Source: Pseudomonas argentinensis
GTDB lineage: Bacteria; Pseudomonadota; Gammaproteobacteria; Pseudomonadales; Pseudomonadaceae
Length of the DNA stretch: 64,000 bases
Assembly: GCF_001839655.2 (NCBI RefSeq)
Contig: NZ_CP056087.1
Coordinates: 3,782,001-3,846,000, forward strand
Direction: 5' to 3'
Shown: positions 1-8,599 of the stretch, piece after piece
Layout of the letters: the number at the start of each line of letters is the position of its first letter
Numbering within the stretch: position 1 is the first letter of the stretch
Program-made: the position numbers and the translations under genes
The notes under the pieces: generated by a model
What the model was told of the DNA's origin: nothing
The model's input: the letters and a program-made list of their open reading frames with translations, nothing else
The model's database searches: none

Positions 1-369
1 ACGCGCCCCTTTCTCGTTCAATTTGCCGTGGCGATGATCGCCTACACTGCCGCCGTGGCTGTCAGCAGCGTGCTGCTCGCCAGCCTTCCCCAAGGTTCGC
101 TGCGTACCCTCTGCGCACTGATTCCCGTCGTGCCGATGATCCTCGTGGCAATCACGGTGATTCGCCAGGTGCGCCAGCTGGACGAACTGGCCCGCACCAT
201 CCACCTGGAAGCCTTGGCCATCGCCTTCGTCGGTACGGCACTGCTCACCTTCAGCTACGGTTTTCTGGAAACCGCCGGCTTTCCGCGCCTGTCGATGTTC
301 TTCGTCTGGCCGGTGCTGGGCACCTTGTGGGGCTTGGGATCCTGGTTCAGCTGGAGGCGCTACCGGTGA
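1..369 (+). CDS. Small integral membrane protein, 5' end outside window
   Basis: The reading frame is open from base 1, so the N-terminus is probably missing; a GTG at 28 is only an internal possibility. The visible 122 residues are very hydrophobic with about four membrane segments, and end in a basic WRRYR tail. I do not recognise a named family. Its stop overlaps the GTG start of the following XRE regulator by 4 bases, so the two are translationally coupled. Small membrane proteins paired with such short XRE regulators are common, and this suggests, by inference only, that the regulator controls or responds to the membrane protein. Confidence 0.7.
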   Translation, partial: TRPFLVQFAVAMIAYTAAVAVSSVLLASLPQGSLRTLCALIPVVPMILVAITVIRQVRQLDELARTIHLEALAIAFVGTALLTFSYGFLETAGFPRLSMFFVWPVLGTLWGLGSWFSWRRYR

Positions 370-563
370 TCAACCAGGTGCGCGAGTTGCGCAGCCAGCG
401 CGGCTGGTCCCAGGCCGAGCTGGGCGAGCGCCTGGGCGTCTCCCGGCAAACGGTGAATGCCATCGAAACCGGCCGCTACGACCCCAGCCTGCCCCTGGCC
501 TTCAAGATCGCCCGGCTGTTCGAACGCTCTATCGAAGCCATCTTCCAGGCGCCGGACGCATGA
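366..563 (+). CDS. Short XRE-family transcriptional regulator
   Basis: The 65-residue protein is essentially one helix-turn-helix domain. It has the Q-A-E-L-G-E-R-L-G-V-S-R-Q-T-V-N recognition region followed by I-E-T-G-R-Y-D-P-S-L-P, which is typical of the YgzD/YozG-like small XRE group. I chose the GTG at 366 because it overlaps the upstream stop (GTGA) and has a GGAGG at 353-357, 8 bases before it. A longer version from 327 would lie inside the upstream gene without a ribosome site. Its stop overlaps the zapE ATG. The target DNA is unknown. Confidence 0.85.
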   Translation: MINQVRELRSQRGWSQAELGERLGVSRQTVNAIETGRYDPSLPLAFKIARLFERSIEAIFQAPDA

Positions 564-1675
564 ATACCCACACTTCCACGCCGCTCGAGGCGTACCGCCT
601 GGCCGTCGAACAACAGGGTTTCGTCAGCGACGCCGCGCAACAGGCCGCGGCCGAACACCTGCAGCGCTGTTATGAGGCCCTGCATCGCGGTGGCGTGCCC
701 CAGGGCGTCTATCTCTGGGGCCCGGTGGGACGCGGCAAGACCTGGCTGATGGACAGCTTCCACGCGGCGTTGCAGGTGCCCGCCCGGCGCCAGCATTTCC
801 ATCACTTCATGGGCTGGGTGCACCGCCGCCTGTTCGAGTTGACCGGCACCGCCGCGCCCCTGCAGGTACTGGCCCGGGAGCTGGCCACCGAGATCCGCGT
901 GCTGTGCTTCGACGAGCTGTTCGTCAGCGATATCGGCGACGCGATGCTGCTGGGACGCCTGTTCCGCTCGCTGTTCGACGAGGGTGTGGTGCTGGTCGCC
1001 ACCTCCAACCAGCCGCCGGAACAGTTGTACGCCGGCGGCCATAACCGTGAGCGCTTCCTGCCCGCCATCGACGCCCTGCTGCAGCACATGCAGGTGGTGG
1101 CGGTGGACGGCAGCCAGGATCATCGCCAGCACCCCGGCCAACGGCGCCAGCGCTACTGGCTGCGCCAGGCCGGCCAGCCGAGTGCCCTGCCCGGGCTGCT
1201 GGAAGCACTGCGCCAGGGTGAGCCCGTCAGCCACCAGCCACTGCTGGTCGGCCACCGCCAGATTGGCGTGCACAGCCACAGCGAAGGGGTACTGCATTGC
1301 AGCTTCGCACAGCTCTGCGAGCAACCGCTGGCGACCGGGGAGTTCATCCTGCTCTGTGATCGCTTCAAGGCCATCGTGCTGGGCGACGTGCCGGCCCTCA
1401 GCGCGCAGCAGCGCCCGGCCAGGATCGCCCGCGGCACCGAAGACGCCGCCGAGCGGGTGGTTGCCGGCGACCGCCAGCTGCCGGCGCTGTCGATTCACGA
1501 CAATGCCGTACGGCGCTTTATCGCCCTGGTGGACGAGTGCTATGACCGCCGCGTGCCGCTGTATCTGGAAGCCGCCGTGCCCCTGGACGAGCTGTACACC
1601 GAAGGCTACCTGGCCTTCGCCTTCCGTCGCACCCTGAGCCGCCTGCAGGAAATGCAGCTGGAGCGGTTTGGCTGA
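560..1675 (+). CDS. zapE: Cell division protein ZapE (AFG1-family ATPase)
   Basis: The 371-residue protein is an AFG1/ZapE P-loop ATPase. Walker A GPVGRGKT is at residues 54-61, Walker B appears as VLCFDELFV, and a SNQPPEQLY segment follows, as in this family. ZapE is known to associate with the Z-ring and modulate FtsZ polymers during constriction, and acts in the cytoplasm at the division site. The length is normal. The start overlaps the XRE gene stop (ATGA), so it is the third gene of a coupled unit. The link between the regulator and zapE is positional only. Confidence 0.9.
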   Translation: MNTHTSTPLEAYRLAVEQQGFVSDAAQQAAAEHLQRCYEALHRGGVPQGVYLWGPVGRGKTWLMDSFHAALQVPARRQHFHHFMGWVHRRLFELTGTAAPLQVLARELATEIRVLCFDELFVSDIGDAMLLGRLFRSLFDEGVVLVATSNQPPEQLYAGGHNRERFLPAIDALLQHMQVVAVDGSQDHRQHPGQRRQRYWLRQAGQPSALPGLLEALRQGEPVSHQPLLVGHRQIGVHSHSEGVLHCSFAQLCEQPLATGEFILLCDRFKAIVLGDVPALSAQQRPARIARGTEDAAERVVAGDRQLPALSIHDNAVRRFIALVDECYDRRVPLYLEAAVPLDELYTEGYLAFAFRRTLSRLQEMQLERFG

Positions 1676-1696
1676 AGACGCCTTGGCCGGGCCGAC

Positions 1697-2881
1697 TCAA
1701 GCCGAAGCCTGTGGCACCAGCCCGAGAAACGCCTGGATCTGCGCCTTCTTGGCGATGGCGTCCTGGTAGCCCAGCTCGATCAGCTCGCTGCAATAACCCG
1801 GCTCGAACAACAGGTAGCTGAGCACCCCGCCGCCGCCGTCGCGGGTCGCGCCGGGGCCGCGCAGGAACAGACGCAGCGCCGCCGGCATCTCCCGGCGATG
1901 GCGCGCGGCGATCACGTCCAGCGGCTGGCTCGGCGAGATCACCAGCACCTCCACCGGGGTGAGCCCATAGGTGCGGCTGCGCTGTTCGGCGGGCACCAGG
2001 CGGCCCAACTGGTTGAGACGCTCGAGCAGCTCGATGTCGCTTTCCACGTTGTCGATAAAGGTGCTGTTGAGCATGTGCCCGGCGATCTGCGCCAGGCTCG
2101 GCTGCACACCGCCGGGCACCGGCACGGGCGCCCCGCCAGCCTGGTTGCCGACCGGGTTGCCGCTGACCCCCACCACCAGCACCTTGGTCGCCCCCAGGTG
2201 CAGTGCCGGGCTGATCGGCGCCATCTGCCGTACCGCGCCGTCGCCAAAGTACTCGCGGTTGATCTTTACCGGCTCGAAAATCAGCGGAATCGCCGTGCTG
2301 GCCAGCAGGTGCGGCAGCGCCAGGCGCGTCGGCACGCCGACCCGGCGATGGCGGAACCAGGGGTCGATGGCGGCGCGGCCCTGGTAGAAGGTCACCGCCT
2401 GGGCCGACTCGTAGCCGAACGCGGTCACCGCCACGGCGCGCAACTGGCGGTGGCGAACCGCGGCGGCGATGCCGGAAAAATCCAGTTCGCGCTCGAGCAA
2501 CGCTGCCAGCGGCGAGCTGTCGAGCAGCGCCACCGGCACCTGCTTGCCGAGGCCGAGCATACTGTGGCCGATGAAGCGACTGGCCTGGCGCAGCACGCCG
2601 GGCCAGTCGCTGCGGTACACCTGGTGGGTATGGAAGCTGCGCCACACGCTGCTCAGGCGCTTGACCGCCTCCCGAAAGTGCAGCGCCCCACAGGCCAGGC
2701 TGACGGCGTTGATAGCCCCGGCCGAGGTGCCGACGATGACCGGAAAGGGATTGTGCGCCCCATCCTCGGGCAGCAGCTCGGCGATCGCCGAGAGCACACC
2801 GACCTGATACGCGGCCCGTGCGCCACCGCCGGAAAGGATGAGCCCGGTGGTGGCCGGGTTGCCGCTAGCGTCCTGCTTCAT
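1697..2881 (-). CDS. Patatin-like phospholipase family protein
   Basis: The 394-residue protein starts with the patatin oxyanion loop S-G-G-G-A-R-A-A-Y-Q-V-G, followed by the nucleophile elbow GTSAG (Ser53). The catalytic aspartate is in DGA (Asp214). These three elements define a Ser-Asp dyad lipase or acyl hydrolase of the RssA/patatin type. No signal peptide is visible, so it is probably cytosolic or membrane-associated. It ends 21 bases after the convergent zapE stop. The substrate is not predictable from sequence. Confidence 0.85.
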   Translation of the reverse strand: MKQDASGNPATTGLILSGGGARAAYQVGVLSAIAELLPEDGAHNPFPVIVGTSAGAINAVSLACGALHFREAVKRLSSVWRSFHTHQVYRSDWPGVLRQASRFIGHSMLGLGKQVPVALLDSSPLAALLERELDFSGIAAAVRHRQLRAVAVTAFGYESAQAVTFYQGRAAIDPWFRHRRVGVPTRLALPHLLASTAIPLIFEPVKINREYFGDGAVRQMAPISPALHLGATKVLVVGVSGNPVGNQAGGAPVPVPGGVQPSLAQIAGHMLNSTFIDNVESDIELLERLNQLGRLVPAEQRSRTYGLTPVEVLVISPSQPLDVIAARHRREMPAALRLFLRGPGATRDGGGGVLSYLLFEPGYCSELIELGYQDAIAKKAQIQAFLGLVPQASA

Positions 2882-2903
2882 TCGTCGATTCCGCTTCGGA
2901 GGG

Positions 2904-3824
2904 TCAGTAGAGTTTAGGCTCGCCTGGTGGCCGAGTCTTAAAGCGCCGGTGCGCCCACAGATACTGCTCGGGGCAGGTGACGATGGCCTGTTCGACCCAC
3001 TGGTTGACCCGCAGGCAATCGGCCTCTTCGTTTTCGCCGGGGAAATCCGTGAGCGGCGGGTGGATGGTCAAACGGTAGCCGCCACCATCGGGCAGGCGCA
3101 TCTGGGTGAACGGCAGCACGATGGCTCGCCCCAGGCGCGCGAACTTGGTGGTGGCCGTGACGGTCGCCGCCTGGATGCCGAACAAGGGCGCGAACAGGCT
3201 CTGCTTGCGACCGTAGTCCTGGTCCGGCGCGTACCAGATCGCCCGGCCGGCGCGCAGCACCTTGATCATCGCCCGTACGTCCTCGCGCTCGATGGCGGTG
3301 GCGTCCAGGTTATGGCGCTCACGCCCGCGGCGCTGCACGAAGTCGAACACCGGGTTGCCATGCTCGCGGTACATGCCGTCGATGGTGTGCACCTGGCCGA
3401 GCAAGGCGGCGCCGATCTCCAGGGTGGTGAAGTGCACGGCCATGAGAATCACCCCCTGCCCCCGTGCCTGGGCCTGCTGCAGGTGCTCGATGCCCTCGAT
3501 ATGGGCCAGGCGCGCCAGCTTGTGGCGCGGCCACCACCAGCTCATGGCCATCTCGAAGAAGGCGGTGCCGGTGGAGGCGAAATTCTCCTTCAACAGACGC
3601 TCGCGCTTGTCTGCCGGCATGTGCGGGAAGCACAGTTCCAGGTTGCGCCTGGCGATGCGCCGACGCGAGCCGGCCAGGTGATACATCAGCCAGCCCAGGC
3701 CACGGCCCAGGCGCAGCAGCGCGCCGTAGGGCAACTGCACGGTCAGCCACAGCAGGCCGAGGCCGGCCCACAGCGGCCAGAACCGCGGGTGAAGAAAGGT
3801 GCGGCGAAAGACGGGACGATCCAT
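2904..3824 (-). CDS. LpxL/HtrB-family lipid A acyltransferase
   Basis: The 306-residue protein matches late acyltransferases of lipid A synthesis. It has an N-terminal hydrophobic anchor (about residues 16-40), the H-x4-E catalytic motif HFTTLE (His131, Glu136), and a conserved APDQDYG block. The family transfers a secondary acyl chain from acyl-ACP to Kdo-lipid A at the inner face of the cytoplasmic membrane. Pseudomonas species carry several paralogues, so I do not assign lpxL1 or lpxL2. It is 22 bases upstream of the patatin gene on the same strand and may be co-transcribed with it. Confidence 0.85.
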   Translation of the reverse strand: MDRPVFRRTFLHPRFWPLWAGLGLLWLTVQLPYGALLRLGRGLGWLMYHLAGSRRRIARRNLELCFPHMPADKRERLLKENFASTGTAFFEMAMSWWWPRHKLARLAHIEGIEHLQQAQARGQGVILMAVHFTTLEIGAALLGQVHTIDGMYREHGNPVFDFVQRRGRERHNLDATAIEREDVRAMIKVLRAGRAIWYAPDQDYGRKQSLFAPLFGIQAATVTATTKFARLGRAIVLPFTQMRLPDGGGYRLTIHPPLTDFPGENEEADCLRVNQWVEQAIVTCPEQYLWAHRRFKTRPPGEPKLY

Positions 3825-3902
3825 TGACGATCCGGGATGGCGTTCAAAGCCGCCTAGTCTACCAGCAGGTTCGCCGCTCTCGGGAGTGAGGCGTCGGGAC
3901 GC

Positions 3903-4184
3903 TCAGCGTTGCCAGTCGATCTGCAGGGTTTGGTCGGCCACCATGCGCTGCATGTGGTCGGCCACCACCGGTTCGAGGCGATCGAGCGTGGCGGCGTCCG
4001 GCGCCTCGATGACCGCCGTCAGGCCACCTTCGAAACGGGTCAGGGTAAGGCGCGCCGGGTCGAAGACGATCTCGCCGCGCTGCTCGTCGAAGCTTACCTG
4101 GAATTTGTGGCTCCAGTGCCGGCACAGGCGGGTCAGGCAGCGCTGCCCCTGTTCGGTGGTGACCGTTGCACGGGATTCAGGCAT
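3903..4184 (-). CDS. DUF2218 family protein
   Basis: The 93-residue protein fits the small DUF2218 family: R-A-T-V-T-T-E-Q-G near the start, C-R-H-W-S-H-K-F in the middle, a G-x-L-T-A-V-I-E-A segment, and D-H-M-Q-R-M near the end. The function of this family is unknown to me. I chose the ATG at 4184 because an AGGAG lies at 4193-4197. The longer version back to 4226 has no supporting site. It stands alone between the acyltransferase and the divergent thiolase. Confidence 0.75.
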   Translation of the reverse strand: MPESRATVTTEQGQRCLTRLCRHWSHKFQVSFDEQRGEIVFDPARLTLTRFEGGLTAVIEAPDAATLDRLEPVVADHMQRMVADQTLQIDWQR

Positions 4185-4358
4185 GACAGTGCTCCTGAGG
4201 GATTGGCGATGCCGGAAATCTAGCACGCCGCTTCGCTACCCCGCATTCGCCATTATTGATGTAATCGATCGAAAAGCCTGGACTTGCATGGCGGCCGGGG
4301 CGGCGTCAGGATCGTACCCCAGCCAACAACAATAGCCCCTCACGGCCAGGAGAATGCC

Positions 4359-5540
<1,182 letters not shown>

Positions 5541-5611
5541 AAACGGTGCGGCCCAGCCAGCTGCTGGGCCTGATCCGCGATACGACAAGCCTTCTTGCGA
5601 TGAGACCGCCA

Positions 5612-5899
5612 ATGAGCGACCGCCTGCGCTACCTGTTCGCCGAATGCCGCAAACCCTGTGCGCAGCGCCCGGAGGTCACGGCCATCGTGCTGTTCGCGCT
5701 GCTCTGCGAGGACGACGACGTGGTGTACCTGGAAATCCGCTACATCGACTACGCCAGCGGCCTGGCGGAAGGCGATCACCTGTGGCTGTCGCTCGAAGAA
5801 GCCAAGCAAGACCTGCTCGACGACCACGGCATTACCGAGCAAGACTGGCGCCCATTGTCAGCACGGGAAATCGCCCGCATAGACCGCACCATCGAATAA
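5612..5899 (+). CDS. Conserved hypothetical protein
   Basis: This 95-residue acidic protein has no domain that I recognise. It contains E-C-R-K-P-C near the start and an acidic C-E-D-D-D-V-V-Y-L-E core, and reads as a compact soluble protein. The start may be ATG 5612 or the in-frame ATG 5600, and neither has a strong ribosome site. Coding-like third-position GC and placement between two good genes support it. It follows the thiolase by about 70 bases on the same strand. Confidence 0.6.
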   Translation: MSDRLRYLFAECRKPCAQRPEVTAIVLFALLCEDDDVVYLEIRYIDYASGLAEGDHLWLSLEEAKQDLLDDHGITEQDWRPLSAREIARIDRTIE

Positions 5900-5935
5900 G
5901 GGCGGGCTCAGCGCCGCTGATCTGCGCAACGTTGT

Positions 5936-6367
5936 TCAGGTAACCCGTTCGGCCACCGGCAGCTTGGCGATGGCCTCGCGGGTTTCCCGATCCTGGGCGT
6001 CGCGCCAGGTGCGGAACGCGTCCAGCTCGCCGCCCCAGGTCTTCATCACCCAGGCCAGTACCGCCAGGTCATCGACCAGGCCAAGGCCGGGAATGAAGTC
6101 GGGAAGCGCATCGAGCGGCGACACGAAATAGATCAGGCCGGCGACGATCGCCACCAGGGCCTGCGGGTTGACCGCCCGGTAGCTGCCCCGCCACCAGGCC
6201 ACGCAGAGTTCCTGCAACAGAACCAGGTCGCCTCTCAACGACGACAGGCTGCGCGCGCCACCGCCGCTTTTGCGGGTCACGGCCAGCAGCAGTGCTGGCA
6301 GACGGCCGCGCTTGAGGAAGCGCTGCGCGATGGGCAGGTAACGGGCAAAATTCCACGGTGCTTTCAT
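5936..6367 (-). CDS. YkvA/DUF1232 family membrane protein
   Basis: The 143-residue protein carries the DUF1232 signature Y-F-V-S-P-L-D-A-L-P-D-F-I-P-G-L-G-L-V-D-D around residues 81-101, with one membrane segment just before it. The family function is not established. The ATG at 6367 is chosen because GAGGAG lies 5 bases upstream of it; the GTG at 6373 would sit on top of that site. The promoter region must lie in the AT-rich gap shared with fklB, close to DnaA-box-like sites. Confidence 0.8.
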   Translation of the reverse strand: MKAPWNFARYLPIAQRFLKRGRLPALLLAVTRKSGGGARSLSSLRGDLVLLQELCVAWWRGSYRAVNPQALVAIVAGLIYFVSPLDALPDFIPGLGLVDDLAVLAWVMKTWGGELDAFRTWRDAQDRETREAIAKLPVAERVT

Positions 6368-6709
6368 GACCACTCCTCGTCAGCCCGCACGGCTGCTGGG
6401 CTGTCTGTGGTTATCCACCATAGCTGTGGATAACCTTGTGAACAGTTATGGGATTAGCTTACCAAAGCCCCCTGTGATGCGGCCTCGCCACAGATCGGAC
6501 ATTTTTTATCCAGCGAATAAAACCTTGCTAAATCAATCATTTAAAAAAATCAAAAGATTTCGTAAAAAAACTGACCAACTGAATAAGAAGCTTTGTCGCA
6601 GTGTGCATAACCGCCCTGTCAAGGCTTGTAATTCGAGCTTTTTGCGATTAGGAACCTCCACAAACGACAACGCCCCGACAGGCGGGGCGTTGTTCCAGGC
6701 AGCTGAGGC
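6368..6709. other. AT-rich intergenic region with DnaA-box-like sites
   Basis: No gene is supported in this 342-base gap, which is strikingly AT-rich around 6495-6600. A perfect 10-base inverted repeat, GGTTATCCAC at 6409-6418 and GTGGATAACC at 6426-6435, includes a perfect DnaA box (TTATCCACA on the minus strand, 6425-6433) and a one-mismatch box (6411-6419). Another match to TTATNCACA is at 6602-6610 on the minus strand, and a weaker one at 6506-6514. The gap separates two minus-strand genes, so it must also hold the DUF1232 gene promoter. Confidence 0.55.
6667..6693 (-). terminator. Intrinsic terminator after fklB
   Basis: The 11-base stem ACAACGCCCCG / CGGGGCGTTGT with a 5-base loop lies 17 bases past the fklB stop. 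The following bases on the minus strand are only moderately T-rich. Its position and stability support termination of the fklB transcript. Confidence 0.7.
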
Positions 6710-7447
6710 TTACTTGGCCGGAGCGGCCTCGGGAGCTGCTTGCTCGGCAGCGTTCTGGTCCTTGATGCCCAGCAGTTCGAGGTCGAACACCAGTACCGAG
6801 TTGGCCGGAATGGCCGGGCTCGGGCTCTGGGCGCCGTAGGCCAGTTCGGCCGGGATGTACAGCTTGACCTTCTCGCCCACGTGCATCAGTTGCAGGCCTT
6901 CGACCCAACCCGGGATCACGCCACCAACCGGCAGGTCGATCGGGGTGCCGCGCTCGATGGAGCTGTCGAATACGGTGCCGTCGGTGAGCTTGCCTTCGTA
7001 GTGCACGGTGACCACGTCGTCAGCCTTGGGCTGCGGGCCGTCGGCCTTCTTGACCACTTCGTACTGCAGGCCCGAAGCGGTGGTGGTGACGCCGTCACGC
7101 TTGCCGTTCTCTTCGAGGAATTTCTTGCCGGCGGTAGCGGCTTCTTCGTTCATCTTGGTCATGCGCTCTTCGGCACGCTTCTGCAGAGAGGCGAAAGCCT
7201 CGATCAGCTCTTCGTCCTTCAGGCGCTGCTCTTTCTTACCGATGGCGTCTTCGATGCCCTGGGCAACGGCATTCGGGTCCAGATCATCCATGCCTTCCTG
7301 AGCCAGGCTCTTGCCCATGTTCAGACCGATACCGTAGGACGCCTTCTGCGCCGGAGTTTCCAGTTTTACGTCGCTGGTTTGCGAATCACAACCGGCGAGC
7401 ACCAGGCCCACCAGGGCGATCGCTGCTGCCAAACGATGCTGTTTCAT
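6710..7447 (-). CDS. fklB: FKBP-type peptidyl-prolyl isomerase, lipoprotein (FklB/Mip-like)
   Basis: The 245-residue protein begins with a lipoprotein signal ending in L-A-G-C (Cys20). An N-terminal helical dimerisation segment (about 28-120) follows, then a complete FKBP domain (about 125-228) with V-H-Y-E-G, T-V-F-D-S-S, I-P-G-W-V-E-G-L and Y-I-P-A-E-L-A-Y-G motifs. An alanine/proline-rich tail ends the protein. The family catalyses cis-trans isomerisation of prolyl bonds and assists folding in the periplasm. The residue after Cys20 is Asp, which in the Lol rule would favour inner-membrane retention. It is monocistronic with its own terminator. Confidence 0.9.
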   Translation of the reverse strand: MKQHRLAAAIALVGLVLAGCDSQTSDVKLETPAQKASYGIGLNMGKSLAQEGMDDLDPNAVAQGIEDAIGKKEQRLKDEELIEAFASLQKRAEERMTKMNEEAATAGKKFLEENGKRDGVTTTASGLQYEVVKKADGPQPKADDVVTVHYEGKLTDGTVFDSSIERGTPIDLPVGGVIPGWVEGLQLMHVGEKVKLYIPAELAYGAQSPSPAIPANSVLVFDLELLGIKDQNAAEQAAPEAAPAK

Positions 7448-7697
7448 GCTGATTCCTTGTCCGCTGCGCCCTAGGGGCTATCGAGTGAAGGCGCGAGCTT
7501 AGGGTGTGTGAGTGTATCAACGCAAGCCGCGGTGCTTGGAATTACCCAGGCAGATCACGGGTACTCTGCGAGAAATGGCGAGCGGTGGCAAAAAGCCGAC
7601 CGAAACGTCCAGCACGTGCCGACACAGCGACGTAACTGACTAGCCGGTATGAGTTTTCCCAGGCTGAGAAGTTCAGTGGTGGCCGGCGAAACCGGGC

Positions 7698-8599
7698 TCA
7701 CCCGAGCGCTGACCGCGCTCGCGCCACCCGTGAGGCGGACTCGCGCCCGAGCACCCGGCTGATGCGCTGCCCTGCTCCGATCAGCCGGGCCAGATCGACC
7801 CCGGTCTCGATGCCCAGGCCCTGCAGCAGATAGAGCACATCCTCACTGGCCACGTTACCGGTCGCGCCCTTGGCATAGGGACAGCCGCCAAGGCCGGCGA
7901 CCGAGGCGTCGAACACCGCGATGCCCTCCAGCAGACTGGCATGGATGTTGGCCAGCGCCTGCCCGTAGGTGTCGTGAAAGTGCCCGGCCAGGCGGTCGCG
8001 CGGCACTTGCCGGCCCACCACCTCGAACAGCCGGCGCACCGCGCCCGCGGTACCCACGCCGATGGTGTCGCCCAGGGACACCTCGTAGCAGCCCATGGCC
8101 CGCAACTCGCCGGCAACGGCCGCCACCTGCTCGGCCGTCACCTCGCCCTCGTAGGGGCAACCGAGCACGCAGGACACATAGCCACGCACCCGCACACCGT
8201 GCTGCCAAGCCGCGTCCAGCACCGGCTCGAAGCGCTTCAGGCTCTCGGCGATCGAGCAATTGATATTGCGTTGCGAGAAGGCTTCGGAGGCCGCGGCGAA
8301 CACCGCCACCTCACGTACACCCGCCTGCAACGCCGCCTGCAGGCCCTGCAGGTTGGGGGTCAGCGCCGCGTAGGTGACGCCGGGGCGCCGATCGATGCCG
8401 GCAAACACCTCGGTGCTGCCGGCCATCTGCGGCACCCATTTGGGCGACACGAAACTGCCGACTTCTATATAGGCGAGCCCGGCGGCGCTCAGGTCATCGA
8501 CCAGGCGCACCTTGTCGGCCACGCCGATCGGCTGCTTCTCGTTCTGCAGGCCGTCACGGGGCCGACTTCCACCAGGCGCACATGGCTGGGCAGGCTCAT
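7698..8599 (-). pseudogene. liuE: Hydroxymethylglutaryl-CoA lyase LiuE, apparent frameshift
   Basis: LiuE splits HMG-CoA into acetoacetate and acetyl-CoA, the last step of leucine breakdown. The ATG at 8599 overlaps the liuD stop (ATGA) and gives M-S-L-P-S-H-V-R-L-V-E-V-G-P. At about 8558-8561 the frame must then shift by one base to continue as R-D-G-L-Q-N-E-K-Q-P and into an intact C-terminal 280 residues. These include A-G-L-A-Y-I-E-V-G-S-F-V-S-P-K-W-V-P-Q-M and the catalytic-loop region G-L-G-G-C-P-Y-A. Adding one C to the C-run restores a normal 300-residue protein. It may be a real mutation or a sequencing/assembly error. Translation from the internal ATG at 8522 would lose the conserved Arg-Asp of the active site. 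Confidence 0.85.

Noticed and set aside
1518..2645. Long minus-strand frame of 375 codons over the patatin gene
   Set aside because: It is rich in Arg, Gly and Pro and mirrors the patatin gene in another frame; the patatin frame has clear catalytic motifs.
6366..6839. Plus-strand open frame of 157 codons running through the gap and into fklB
   Set aside because: It crosses the DUF1232 start region, the AT-rich gap and the fklB terminator, has no ribosome site and no domain, and its composition changes abruptly along its length.
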